DNA of 64,000 nt from contig OX422200.1 of the NCBI GenBank assembly GCA_949130485.1, positions 3,084,274 through 3,148,273 on the forward strand, written 5' to 3'. Source of the stretch: Agelas oroides. Lineage: Eukaryota > Porifera > Demospongiae > Agelasida > Agelasidae. Made by a program: the position numbers and the translations under genes. This document shows, piece by piece, positions 1 through 11,900 of this stretch (positions are counted from its first letter, which is position 1; the number at the start of each line of letters is the position of its first letter). Below the pieces are notes generated by a model. It had not been told where the DNA came from, ran no database searches, and was given only the letters and a program-made list of their open reading frames with translations.

Positions 1-389
1 TGTTCGTTTAAGTCTCGTCTGAAATATGTACTATGATATTGAGTGTATCACCTTTAAGTTGGTGTATTCTTCTGGGTGCATTACTTATTAGCTATACATG
101 CTACTCTTGTACCCTTGCTCTGCAAAATTTTTATATACAAAAAAAAAATTTCCATTGTCTGCGCTGATTCGGCACTAAACGAACTCGCATGAAAAGGATT
201 TGCTAGCAGGCTTGTGCAGGTTGGTGGCTTTATTGCACAGACTGAGTGCTTACATCTTTAAAATTCCTGATCTATTAGCTTCTTGTTGAGATGGAGATTG
301 TGCAACCCATTGAGGCAGCAGATAAGAATGTCCAAGAGCGATTGGCAGCGCAAGACTAGCAAGTGCACGCCTTACGGAAAGGCTACGAA
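1..389. other. No gene recognised (left edge)
   Basis: AT-rich sequence with a short A-run near 130. I see no coding exon or RNA gene here before the zinc-knuckle relic that follows. Confidence 0.4.
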
Positions 390-658
390 AAACCACAGTA
401 CGCAAAAGAGTGCAGACACTGTGGGAAGAGAAATCACAAGGAGAAAGACTGTCGGCTTAAGGAGGTCAAGTGTTCGAAATGCATAAGAACAAATGACACA
501 TTGCAGCAGTGTGCAAGGAGATGAACTGGCTGAACACTGAAAGTCTACCAGAGGAGAAGGATCCTGGCATTCCAGAGGAGTATACATATTTCAAGCGGAC
601 AAGCTCAGTCAAAGATCTACAGGGCAATGAAGTCGAAGATGGATCTATTGGACAGTAA
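390..658 (+). pseudogene. Retroelement gag-like double CCHC zinc-knuckle relic
   Basis: A reading frame entering around 390 encodes a CX2CX4HX4C zinc knuckle (CRHCGKRNHKEKDC, starting at 411), followed after a short spacer by the first half of a second knuckle (KCSKC). A one-base shift near 485-495 then moves the remainder (HIAAVC and an acidic tail ending at the TAA at 656-658) into another frame. Two tandem knuckles of this spacing are typical of the nucleocapsid region of Gag in LTR-type retroelements, where they bind RNA. No protease, RT or long terminal repeat is visible nearby, so this is an isolated decayed fragment. A cellular CCHC protein is possible but less likely given the frameshift. 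Confidence 0.55.
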
Positions 659-1838
659 AATATGTTTTTGCGGAGGAATGTAGTAGTTGTGCAGTAAGGT
701 CAGCCTGTTACTTATGTCATCTCTTGAGTTGAGATTAAAGTGTCTGTTTGTGTATGCTATATGTTGTGGTTACTTTACTGTATTTACACCTGCTTTGTTG
801 TACTTGTGCCTGAATGCTCCTTTGTATTATGTAAGGCTTTTGTAGCTACCTGTGTTCTTTGTGCTCAGGAGCCTGCTCTCTGTGAGGCCTCTTTTACTCT
901 TTATTCTATCGCTGCTTAGATACTTGCATGGCTATTGAAAGTAGAGTTGAATTCAAGATAAAAAGTTACCAAGAACAAAGTTTAAGGGGATTTGTATTTC
1001 CTGCCACCTCAAGACATTAGCTACACACAATTTCTGTGTGGTCCAGGAACAAACCAATGATTAACAGGCTGTTCAAGTTAATAAATTGTACTAGAGCTAA
1101 AGTAGTTGCAGCAAAGAACATGCTGAAAGTTGATTTTTGATAGACAGCAGCAAAACAGCATGTCAAGATTACCACTTCCGTCTGACAGCAGCTTCTTACT
1201 CAAGTCATAGCTACTACTCTATATCTGTGCTCAAGTTTACCAATTAGGTGATCACCATATCAGATTTGCAAGCTGATGGGATGGAAGATCAGGTTTCCTA
1301 GCTGTGACTAAAATATCAATTTTGGCGATAGTAAGTTCCAGTATCTATACCTCTACCTATGTTCTCTGCCACCTAATTTTCCTACCGTATGATAATTTCC
1401 TTGGGATCACTCGGCTCAATGGGCAGTAGAATGAGCACATTTGAACTTTTTTCATCAAATGTATGACAAGACGGAAGCACCACCAAACTCCTGAAACTTT
1501 AGTCCTATACCATCCTACAAGGTATGCTTGAAGCACAGGTATCCTTGGGACACATAAAGAGATTCTGTGACTGAGAATTTCAGATTGCATTCACTGAGCT
1601 GAACTCGGTCTCGGTAACAGCTCTATCTCTGCAATACGTGCTGCAGCACTGGAGCCAACAAATGCTTGCCCAGAACAGGTCACTAAGCGTGACATTTAGG
1701 GAAATGTTATTGAGTGAGCAAGGCTGCATGGCACAGTCAGCAAAACTGGTGGCCTCAAACAAACTTGTTGACGATGATCCTCTCTTCTCACAAACTATAC
1801 TGCTGGTACGCTGCTGGTAGAAGAACAGATGCACTTAA
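659..1838. other. Intergenic, no gene recognised
   Basis: No exon with recognisable protein similarity, RNA gene or tandem repeat. The stop-free stretches on either strand are short (under about 85 codons) and look like chance. Confidence 0.4.
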
Positions 1839-2374
1839 CAGGGGCGGGTCCAGAGGTTGAAGAAGGACACATAGAGTGTTTTTGGTACGGCCATGTGGCG
1901 AGCGCAGCGCGCGGATTTATATTTTCCGGACGTATAATGCACAGCGTTGTAGGGGGGTCTGGGGGCATGCTCCCCCAGGAAAATTTTTCAATTTAGACCA
2001 TATGAGAGTGCTTCTGAGGCCGTCGGAGACCACCATAACCACACAAAACTTATGGCAACTGAGGCGATTCAATACCACTTCGACCCCTGCTTACAATGAT
2101 CAGTAGGTGATTCATCGTATGGTCTCTTCCCTTCAGAATCAGCCTTTGTATGTGAGACACTGCCACAACGGAGCTGCAGATTCGAGTGTTTTATGTTTGC
2201 AGGACATGAAGCAGTGATTCATATAGAGATGTGCGCTGTGTCGGAGTAGCTACATGCCCTAAGCGCGCGGTAAACCTCCGCGTTTAGCGCTTGCTCAGTC
2301 CTGAAGAGGGGTGCATGGGCCCCCCATGCCCCCCACCCCCCCCCCCCCCGGATCCGCCCCTGGATCCGCCCCTG
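1839..2374. mobile_element. CAGGGGCGG-terminal non-autonomous DNA transposon, copy A
   Basis: The element begins CAGGGGCGGGTCCAG and ends in the inverted form GGATCCGCCCCTG, with the last 12 bp tandemly repeated. The flanks are CTTAA and CTTAC, an imperfect 5-bp target duplication. Nearly the whole length matches the reverse complement of the copy at 57546-58619, including the motif GGGGGTCTGGGGGCATGC. It contains no transposase, so it is a MITE-type element of a hAT-like or related cut-and-paste family. Relative to the other copy it carries a 43-bp filler at about 2071-2113 (see findings). Confidence 0.7.
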
Positions 2375-2817
2375 CTTACAATGATCAGTATACAAATCCA
2401 TCCAGTTGATCATCTCCAAGAATGAACTTAGGCCTACTGGTGTGGCAAAAAGCAGTTCTTAATACTCGAAGTGCTGAAGCACTAGCAGATGCACTTACTG
2501 AGAACAAGACATGCATTGGTATGACTGAAAACTATACTTCAATGGTGCGAGTTCTCCTGCTCCAACTGACTGCTCACTGAGAAACTGAACCTGTCTACAA
2601 TCAGGTGGATGATTGTACTACAACATTGTTGCAGAATCCCTCATGGCGAGGCCGGGGAAGAAGTCAGGTCCTGAAAAGGAGCCACACTGAACACAGAGCA
2701 GGTTAGTCATTGACACTTGCTCAATTTTACCTCCAAACTCACCCAATACCACTTCGACCCTCGGCACATGTTTTACTGATGCAGTGACATTGGAAGATCA
2801 ACTACAGGCCAGGCCTA
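2375..2817. other. Intergenic, possible decayed transposon sequence
   Basis: No intact coding exon. The sequence leads into the Ulp1-like relic and may be the degraded upstream part of the same element; it shares 16 bp (2745-2760) with the filler inside copy A. Confidence 0.3.
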
Positions 2818-3362
2818 CAGTCAGTTAGCTGTGGCCTGACAATGATCTTTGCCATACAGCCAGGCGAGCTAATTCAAATTTTGAACACTGGACAGGGGCA
2901 CTGGGTTACAATTTCCACCATTGGAACATCTCACCCAACTGTACAATGTCTATGATAGCCTGTACTCTTGTGCTGGGACTCACCTAAAGGTGCAGATTGC
3001 TGCTGTAATGGCAACAGAGAAGCCAGAGCTTATCCTCAAATTCATGGATGTACCCATCCAGTCAGGCTCGTACGACTGTGGACTATTCGCAATTGCATTT
3101 GCAACTGCACTGTCTCTGGGGGAGAAGCCGGAGCTGTTGTTTTTTGACCACTGGAACATGAGAGCACACCTCAGGCAACGCTTTGAGGATGGAGAGATGA
3201 AAATGTTTCCAGTCCTCTGAAACCGGAGAGTAAAGAAGTCTGCTGTCAAGACCGCCGAAGAAGTCCATGTCTACTGCAAGTGTAGAATGCCTGAACTAGC
3301 TGGAGAACAGCTCATTGAATGTACTAACTGTAAAGAGTGGTATCACTTAGATACATGCGTTC
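2818..3362 (+). pseudogene. Broken Ulp1/C48-type protease plus PHD finger, probably transposon-derived
   Basis: Two frames together give a C48 (SUMO-protease fold) cysteine protease. The frame at 2857-2955 holds the GHW motif with the catalytic His. The frame from about 2948 on holds VYDSLY (the Asp region) and QSGSYDCGLF with the catalytic Cys. A one-base frameshift near 2950 separates them and an in-frame TGA at 3218-3220 closes the protease. Directly downstream in the same frame is the start of a PHD-type zinc finger (YCKCRMP, CTNCKEWYH), cut off after about 3360. Ulp1-like proteases are common cargo of eukaryotic DNA transposons; the C-terminal PHD is the distinguishing trait here. With a frameshift and a stop it is not functional. 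Confidence 0.65.
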
Positions 3363-3643
3363 CGGGTGGTCCAAATTTTTCAGTAAAATAAATTCTGGGG
3401 CTCCTTATTTATCAACAAAAAAAAAATAGTTCCGGGGGAACCAATTTTGGGGGGTCCATTTTTACCATGACAGCTTTCTAGCTGAACTACGAATGATGCT
3501 CTTTTGGTTATCAGAACACCCTTGGAAGTTATTGTGTAGGGAAGAAAGTACATGCATGTAGGATTCAGCAACTGAATAGTCTCGCGGAGCCAGACTCTCA
3601 CACGAAAAGACTTGTTCCTCGAAACTACAACAATGTACAAGTC

Positions 3644-4459
3644 TAGCCTCGTCTCCAGGCCACTCCCAGATTTTATCTCGCAGCCGTGGAGAAAACTCGG
3701 GAGAAGGCCTGGTACCAATACTACGTCACGCACCGGAAATGGTGGACTCGGTTAGTACGTAATGTGGACTCGGTTTCGTAATGATGGCAACGTGCCCACG
3801 CATTATGCTGCCAATACAGCAAGCGATCGAATAGTAAAGCCTGCCTAGGCGTTTTGCCAACAGCTACGAACTTCGCAAGCACTAAGTTGCTAGCGAAGGG
3901 TGTGTAGACGTAAGTGGAAGGCGTTATGCGTGTACGTCGACTGAGGCTGAGGCCAAGCGCGTCGCTCCGTGTCAAAATAAGTGTCTGCACTCGGGCTACC
4001 ATCCTCAAGGACGAAGAAACAGATGGCAAGGCTACTTGTAGGTATGTACAAGTTATCTAAGCCGTTCAGCCCTGGCTCTGAGCCTCCTTGAGGATAGTGG
4101 TCCGAGTGCAGACACTTACTTTGACACGGAGCGATGCGCTTGCCCTCAGCCTGCTGCTTTCCTCAGTCAACGTACACGCATAACGCCTTCCACTTACGTC
4201 TACACATCCTTCGCTAGCGACTTAGTGCTTGCGAAGTCCGTAGCTGTTGGCAAAACGCCTAGGCAAGCTTTACTATTCGATCGCTTGCTGTATTGGCCGC
4301 ATATTGCGTGGGCACGTTGCCATCATTACGAAACCGCTGCATACGTACTAACCGAGTCCACCATTTCCGGTGCGTGACGTAGTATTGGTACCAGGCCTTC
4401 TACCGAGTTTTCTCCACGGCTGCGAGATAAAATCTGGGAGTGGCCTGGGAACGAGGCTA
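3644..4459. mobile_element. 816-bp foldback transposon with very long terminal inverted repeats
   Basis: The element starts TAGCCTCGTCTCCAGGC and ends GCCTGGGAACGAGGCTA. The two halves are near-complete inverted copies (arms about 370 bp) around a short central region near 4020-4080. It is flanked by a perfect 9-bp direct repeat, GTACAAGTC (3635-3643 and 4460-4468). Long inverted repeats with 9-bp duplications are characteristic of Mutator-like (MULE) foldback elements. No transposase is encoded, and ORFs crossing it are products of the arms. Confidence 0.8.
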
Positions 4460-4912
4460 GTACAAGTCTACAACTGGTAACCAAGTCTATTATTCATGAA
4501 TTTGTTTATGTATACGCAATGAACCTTTGACCCGGTAATATGATACACCCACATGACGAAAGGGAAGTCCCTGGCTGGGCAGTTCTTACAGACTTACTCG
4601 TCTCAAGCAGACATGATCACGACAGATCGCGTTGTTTCTTGACAGGTGAGTTCTGACGGAAAATGAATTTGACCGTGTATAGACGTCTATATACAGTAAG
4701 ATTGTTTTTGACAAGAAGTAAACGCAGACTCGACACCCCGGCTTGCACGCAGCATGAAAAGGAGCCACACTGAGCACAATTGTATGGCCAGATGAATAAC
4801 ACTTTAATACTATTGGTTGTTCTGGCCCAGCACTGGTTTTGTGAAATGAGTCCATTTGATTGTCCATTTTCCCAGCTCCACCCCAACTAATTTCACAATG
4901 CACACTGGAGCA

Positions 4913-5323
4913 TAGTCTCATCCCCAGACCCTCCTGAAAAGTGGAAAGAGGGTCTGTTGTTCTGAGCGACATTTCTTGTCACATGGGCGAGGCCTATTGC
5001 GTAAAGAATGTCATACTTACATTTTACATCCGGGACTCAAGTTTTCTGACGACTTAGACTGCTGCACGGTATGTGCTTTACAAAAGCTTGATAAGGCCGC
5101 AAAGTTTCTTGGGAAAGCTGAGAACGAGCTGCGAGATAAGTTTTTCTACCTCCGATTCGGTTCAAAATATGATTGCTTGCGTCATGCACATATAATTATG
5201 CGTTGTAGAATCTGATTCGAGCTCTCAGATCAGGGAGCTACCCCATCCCATGTGACAAGAAAAGTCGCTCAGAACACCAGACCCTCTTTCTCCCACATGC
5301 GAGAGGGTCTGGGCACGAGACTA
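4913..5323. mobile_element. TAGTCTC-terminal MITE (MULE-like)
   Basis: It begins TAGTCTCATCCCCAGACC and ends with the inverted GGTCTGGGCACGAGACTA. Flanks ACTGGAGCA and ACTGGTGCA form a 9-bp target duplication with one mismatch. The inner arm around a TTCTGAGCGACATTT-type motif is also inverted. A second full copy of the same subfamily lies at 12462-12877. Confidence 0.75.
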
Positions 5324-5645
5324 ACTGGTGCAAAAGCCTATAAGCATAGTTATGTAAGGCCACATATTAGTTTCTCGTTGCGCTTTTTGGGGACCAGCTT
5401 CACTAGCCTGTTATTGTCTCCTTCCCAAAAACATCAGAGTGCTCACCCACAGATAGTACATTCCGTGATCATTTCACAGGGGGTGTGGCCTCTCAAGCCC
5501 AGGAGTCAAACTTTATTGCTGTTGACGAATAATGTTATAATGATAATGGCCACCAGCCCACATGAACTGTAGAGAAAGTCCCTGATGAGAAACTAATATA
5601 CAACAAATAGTGGCCTAATCTGGCCCCAGAATTTGGGCAAGGAAA

Positions 5646-5697
5646 TAGTCTCATTCCCAAGCCTTTCCCTCAGCTTAAGGCGGGGAAGATGAGACTA
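5646..5697. mobile_element. Short TAGTCTC MITE remnant
   Basis: A 52-bp hairpin with TAGTCTCATTCCC and a GATGAGACTA end, the terminal motif of the same family. Its interior is nearly all deleted. Confidence 0.5.
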
Positions 5698-5812
5698 GTG
5701 AGGAAGGGTCTGGGGAATAAAATGTAAATGTCAAACTGGAATCCCACATGTTTTCAACCTTGCAAACTCTGATTCAGATCTTCATTGTGATTGGTCAGAG
5801 AATGGGACATAG

Positions 5813-5858
5813 TAGCCTCGTTCCCAGGCTTAGCGGGGAGAGCCTGGGAACGAGGCTA
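5813..5858. mobile_element. Minimal 46-bp TAGCCTCG foldback MITE
   Basis: TAGCCTCGTTCCCAGGCT and its exact inverse are separated by about 10 bp. A perfect 9-bp duplication, GGGACATAG, lies on both sides (5804-5812 and 5859-5867). It is the smallest clean member of the family and the best proof of the 9-bp duplication size. Confidence 0.85.
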
Positions 5859-5973
5859 GGGACATAGCATGTTTGGTACTAAACAAAAAGAGCTTTAACC
5901 TCTCTCTCTCTCCCCCCCCCCCCCCCCCCTCCCCCCACTTCCCTATGTGTGCAGAACTGATCTAACTAGTGTC

Positions 5974-8900
5974 ATGTCTGAGGGAGGGGCACCTGACGCT
6001 CCTGGTGATAGCCGGCCAGGAATCATCGTGAGGGGACTCTCAACTGATACCGATGATGAGTTTCTCAAGCTCTACTTCAGTGTTCATGGAGGGGATGTCA
6101 AATGTGTGGCATTGTTAGAAGACAGTCGGCAGGCTTGTGTGGAGTTTGCTGACCCTTCGGGTAAGTTTTCTGGATAAAGATGCTAGCAAGCAATAGCTGT
6201 CACATTCTTCCAAGTGGCTGTGGTAAGTGTGTGAATATTCCAGGTTGTTTTCTGCTACTCACAAGTACAAACATGCTATTATAGGTCATTGTGGAGGTTT
6301 GCCTGAGTGAGCAATAGCCTCATACTCGCGCTCTTTTTCATGCAGAAAGAGAAATGAACCTGGGTACAAGGCTAACGTGAGCAGTGCCTGCCAAACAGTC
6401 CAAGATTACAACCATGCGAGTAGCTAGCAGCAGGATTTGTCACTGTTTGTGATCAATCCAAGAAGCTGCTTGTGTAAGTCTTCACATGAGGCAGCTTTCG
6501 TTGAAGCGGAAGGTATAGTACTATTATGGCTGGCTAGGTGTCACACAGGGTGAGTCTGGCACTGTATGCAAGAGCAATCAATGAACCACACTCCCCTGAA
6601 GAATAGCCGGCCTAGAAATCTCCCACTGGCCAGGACACGTGTGTCACACATGTAACATGCTACACTATGACATCATAGATGGTGTAGTGGTCTGTGCTAC
6701 TTAGGACTTGGCAGATCCTGCTGCTAGCTAACCTTAATCGAACCCGAGCTTTCAGTTCCTGATTTTGCTTTATAGCTTTGGAGAAAATCAGAAGCTGCAG
6801 GATGAATGAAAAGCCTGGGTTCTGGGCTAACTGCTAGCTATGCATGGGATGGAAGTTTATGCTGTGATCTGGGGCTGTTCAGTAGACAACTGCTTACTGC
6901 TTTGGACTTGTAGCTGCCAGTAGGTAATTGTGCATTGTGTATATGTTGGTGTGTTCTTTAGAGTAAGAAGCTGTTTACCATGAATAGTAAGGTATTAGTC
7001 CATTAGGTTCATACTACATCATGAATCTTAAGGTATGTGGGGACATGCATGGCTGCCTATTGTATCATGTTACTGCACCAATCGTTAATTCACTAGACGG
7101 AGCAGCATGAGCCCGAAGAGTGAATGCTGTTTTGTCTGGGGAATGTAACTGATTTGTTGGATGTTACCCCTAGCAACCCACTGCCACACCCATGCCACCT
7201 CCACCCATTCTACTTCATGTCATTCAAGTTCACAGCTAAGCAACATCCAACAAGTAGTTTTGGTAGCAGGTGTAAATGGGTAGATGATTTTTTGCAGGGC
7301 TTTGACCAGCTGCAGCAAATTTCAGTTGCATTCGAATGTTTTTGCGTCACACGGAATTCCCTAGGGTTTCACAGAAACTACATATTTGTGGGGTAGGCTG
7401 GCAGCAGGACTCAGAGGCTACGTATGTGAACTACTGACAGCATCTAACACTTTATCGCTCATGCATACCTTATCCAACCATCATTGATGTCTGCAGGCTT
7501 CCCAACAAAATAAATGCCGTCCTTGAATAGTAGTCACCCTTACATGGTAGCCACAGAAAAACGAGCAGGAAAAAAATAGTAGTCACGGTGTCTGATCGAA
7601 GAAATACGGTACTTGCCTCACTTTCTACCCAGCAAAAATGTATAGAGATCACATCATCAAACTCATCATTTGCACATAACAAGAGAATGTTATGAAATCT
7701 CCATCTATGTTCTGCAGTGATTCCCGCAGTCCTGGCAAAGAGCCACACCATTCGAAAATGTGTTGTCACTGTCGAGGAGATAGACTTACATAAAATATGG
7801 CAACCGTATCTCATTGCGAAGGGGTTCCCACCGTTTGTGAACGATCAGCTCCTGAGGCAGCACTTTCAGAAAGCGGCCAATGATGCTGAGATACAGTCCA
7901 TTGAAATCAGAGAGGGAGAAGCTTCGATTACCTACATGAACCCACAAAGTAAGGGCACTCTATAGTTAGAATGTTTAGAATTCAAACCTTGGAATATTAG
8001 ATTTCATAATGATTTTGACTATATACATTTCCAGGCCTTCCCAATTTGCAGTTTTTGCCATATGTAATCAATTACTACCATGCATAATTAGATTACCAGT
8101 AGTTGTTGAGTTTCAAATACAAATCTTATTGACCTCACTATATGGTGCCCCACCTCCTACCTCTACAGTATCATGCACTTCAGTATAGTCACACTTCTGT
8201 ACATGTTTCTACTATAGTTGCACTACAAGTAGCATCACACAAGCAAATCCTTATTGGAACCGAGCTCACGGTTGAGGTTGGCTACTGCTCTCCCAAGCCA
8301 CAAGAAGAGTGTGTTCTCACTGTAGAAGGACTACCAGAGATGGATGCTGATGTCTTGAAACCAGCCCTGGAGTGGTATTTCAAGCAGCCAGCAAACGGAG
8401 GTCGGGAGGTCACCTCCTGTGACATCATCAAGGGAGTAGCCTACATTCAGTTTGCAAACCCATCAGGTACAGTGACTGAAAGGACGTAATTTGTCACTGT
8501 ATGTAAATGTTACGAGAAATGGCTTAGCGTGATCAAGAGTTTATTACTGTAATAAAGTCTGGGCATGATTGACTATATGATCACATGAACACACAAACTC
8601 CCAAATACTTAACTCCAGGCTCAAATTATGTTTTGCAAGTCACAGTGGTGCATATGTTGCAAAAGGATTGATCCTTTGGTCATGCACTGAAATGGAGATA
8701 AACTACACGTTAAACGTGCAATGATATTTCATCCTCTGTCAATGTATCTTTCTACGCATAATATGTATGCACTGTTGATTCTTAGCACGTAGCATTTCGG
8801 ATTAGTTGGCAAACCAGCAGTGTGACTATAACCACTATATCATTTGTTCCAGCAGAGGTAGTACTTTCAGTGCATAGTCAAACCACAAACACACTGGAAA

Positions 8901-11900
8901 GAGAATTTGGTATACCATGAGTACAGTTTACTGACTGCTATGAAATGCATTCACTTTTTCTTCCCAGAAATTCCATTTGTTGATCTCCTTATCTTCCTGC
9001 TTCTGTATACAGTTGTTCAGGAGGTGGTGTCTCATCCGCCAACTCAGGAGTTCATGGCTGGTAGCACCCTTCAAATGTCAGCTACCCCCATATCTAGAGT
9101 CCCAGGAAATATGACTGAAAAGAATCCCATTGACATCCCTGTTCCTAAGCAACAGCAGCAGCCAGAACAGCCAGCTCTTAGCATAGAATCACTAGATGAT
9201 TCCTTCACTGGCACTGAACCTTCCAAGCTTAGTCCCAAAGGCATCCCCCAGCAGGGGAAATGGGCTACTCCCGTGGCTCAAAGCTACTCCCCCACTCCGC
9301 AGCAGTGGGAAACTCAGAGTTTTGGGGTAGGCCAACAAGGACAGACAACCAGCTCATTAGGTGAGTATCAGCATCACATGTACTGTGGTCCTGCCACCAG
9401 CAGGTTGTTTGGTATTGTACCACTGCAGCCATACCAATCAAAGGCACCGCTAGTGGCCATACACAGTCATGCACATTCATACCATGGTATAAGTAGTCAC
9501 TTATTCAACTCATGAATATGCATATCATAGTATAAGTCGTGACATAATGAACCACATTGGAATGCCAGTAGTGGGAAACATCAAAGGTTTATTGGAGTTC
9601 CAAACTGTCCACAAAGTCCTAAGTCACTTGAAGTAGTAGTTTACAGAGACATTGCTGCATCCAGAGAAGTAGACAGTATGCATGTTCTCCTTGCAGTCAA
9701 GACTTGAACAGTAGGCCTCCAATTGGAGTCACCTTGTACCAAACCTTGCGTACGAATTGTGACAGCCATCAATTCAGCTCCCAGTCGTTCATTATCAGTA
9801 AGTGTGCTGGCCAGTCACTCCGGTTCATCTTCCTTCTGTATGCACTCCACTCTTTCCATACATCGACAGCAAAGGAGGTGCTCTTTTGAGTGTTTGCAGG
9901 GATGGCGCGCTTCCTGAGGTTCTGTATTTTCTTTGTCGCTGAAGGGCTTTGCGAATCGAGAACTTAGACTTGGTTCTAGACTCCACGTGGGCACAGGAGC
10001 AAGAGGGGAAGGTTCAGGTGACCCAGGAATGTAAGGAATCTGTGGGCAAATGTTGGCAGGGTCTGGTACCTGAGACAGCAACAGATCGATCTCCCAGTCA
10101 ATGTCATCACTGGTACCATCACTTGGTTGCAGCGGTTCAAAGCCAGGGATGTTAATCAGATCGCAGCTTTTCCATCGCAGATAGAACTAACTAGCAGAAA
10201 GTAGAATCACACTGAATACTGCAGCTACCTACAGATACCTAGCTGGTCTGGTTGCAAAACGGCAGCAGTAGTTGTGGCCATAGCTGCAGACTAATGAGTT
10301 GCTATAACGTCATACACAGGTATGCTAATTAGATTTGTGGGTGATGCAGTTGGTACAAATAGGTTACAGTACTCACACTCGTGGAGTTAGTGGTTACCCC
10401 ACTTGTGCTGCACGCTCATGGGGTAAATCACTAACTCCGCTCCTGTTCATACTATAACCTATATTTACTCCAAGTGGTTTATCAGCACAATCTACACTCA
10501 GTAGTATCAGTATCACTCATCACTTAATGAAGTGCTTGTGCACTTGTCCTTATCAAAACTTTCAATATCCTCACTATCACTGTATTTGTATAATTGTGCC
10601 AAACAGCTATATACTGAAACTAAAATTAGCTTCAGTACACAGGAAGCTACAAATGTTTTTCAGCTAGAAATGTTTTTATTAGAACTTAGTTTCATAACAT
10701 TGCTTCATGTATAGTATCTGGAGAGCTCGACTGTTCTGTTCTGCATTATCATGCCGGTCTATCAAGCAAAATTCTTACTCACTTCAGGAAGGTTAGTCAG
10801 GTAGAGTGTCTAGCCGGTTAGAGTGTCTAGCTGGGTAGAGTGTCTAGCCAAGTAGAGTGTCTAGCCGGGTAGAGTGTCTAGCCGGGTGGAGTGTCTAGCC
10901 GGGTAGAGTGTCTAGCCGGGTAGAGTGTCTAGCCGGGTAGAGTGTCTAGCCGGGTAGAGTGTCTAGCCGGGTAGAGTGTCTAGCCGGGTAGAGTGTCTAG
11001 CTGGGTAGAGTGTCTAGCCAGTTAGAGTGTCTAGCCGGGTAGAGTGTCTAGCCGGGTAGAGTGTCTAGTCTGGTAGAGTGTCTAACCAGGTAGAGTGTCT
11101 AGCCAGGTAGAGTGTCTAGCCGGATAGAGTGTCTAGCCAGGTAGAGTGTCTAGTCGGGTAGACTGTCTAGCCAGGTAGAGTGTCTAGCCAGGTAGAGTAC
11201 ATCCTGTCAGTCCCAAAGTGAGTAAGACTTTTGCTTGATAGACTGGCATGATTTGTAACTACATACACTATTATGATACATTATATGTCAGGCCAAGAGA
11301 TGGCGAAAGAGGTGACATTGATATTTAACTTCTGGCTGTACTTATACCTTCCAGGTACCAGTCCTGTCAGTCACCAGCAATTTCCAAGACAACAGCAGCA
11401 ACCTCTTGTGGTTGAAGAGTTTGACACTCCACCATTATTTCAACCTCCCCAACCAGTGGTGACAGATGCATTCATTCCAAACAAAGTTCTTGTCCAAGGA
11501 TTCCCAGATGAAACACAGGAGTTTGTACTTCGGCTATACCTCCAAAGTCTCAGTCAGGGTATCCAGTGCACTGAGGTGGTTCTCCATGGCAAATTGGCAG
11601 TTGCTACATTTGCAGGGGCATTAGGTACGTTTCTTATTCCTACCTCACACAGAGACGTTACCACACCCCTAGTGTTACAATTGTCTGTACGTATAGTTTG
11701 GAAAGTAGAGTTGCACTTTAGACCCAGCTGGAAATAAATAAAATGGAAAGAGAGTTGGTTCTCTGTTTCAAACTGACAACTGGAGAAAACTTTTTAAGGA
11801 AAGGTTGACAAAGGTTGACACAACGTTATTTCACTTTTTAAGTTGGTAACCAGGAACTTTCTTCTTGTTGATGTACGTAGGAACTAACTGAGAATCCACC

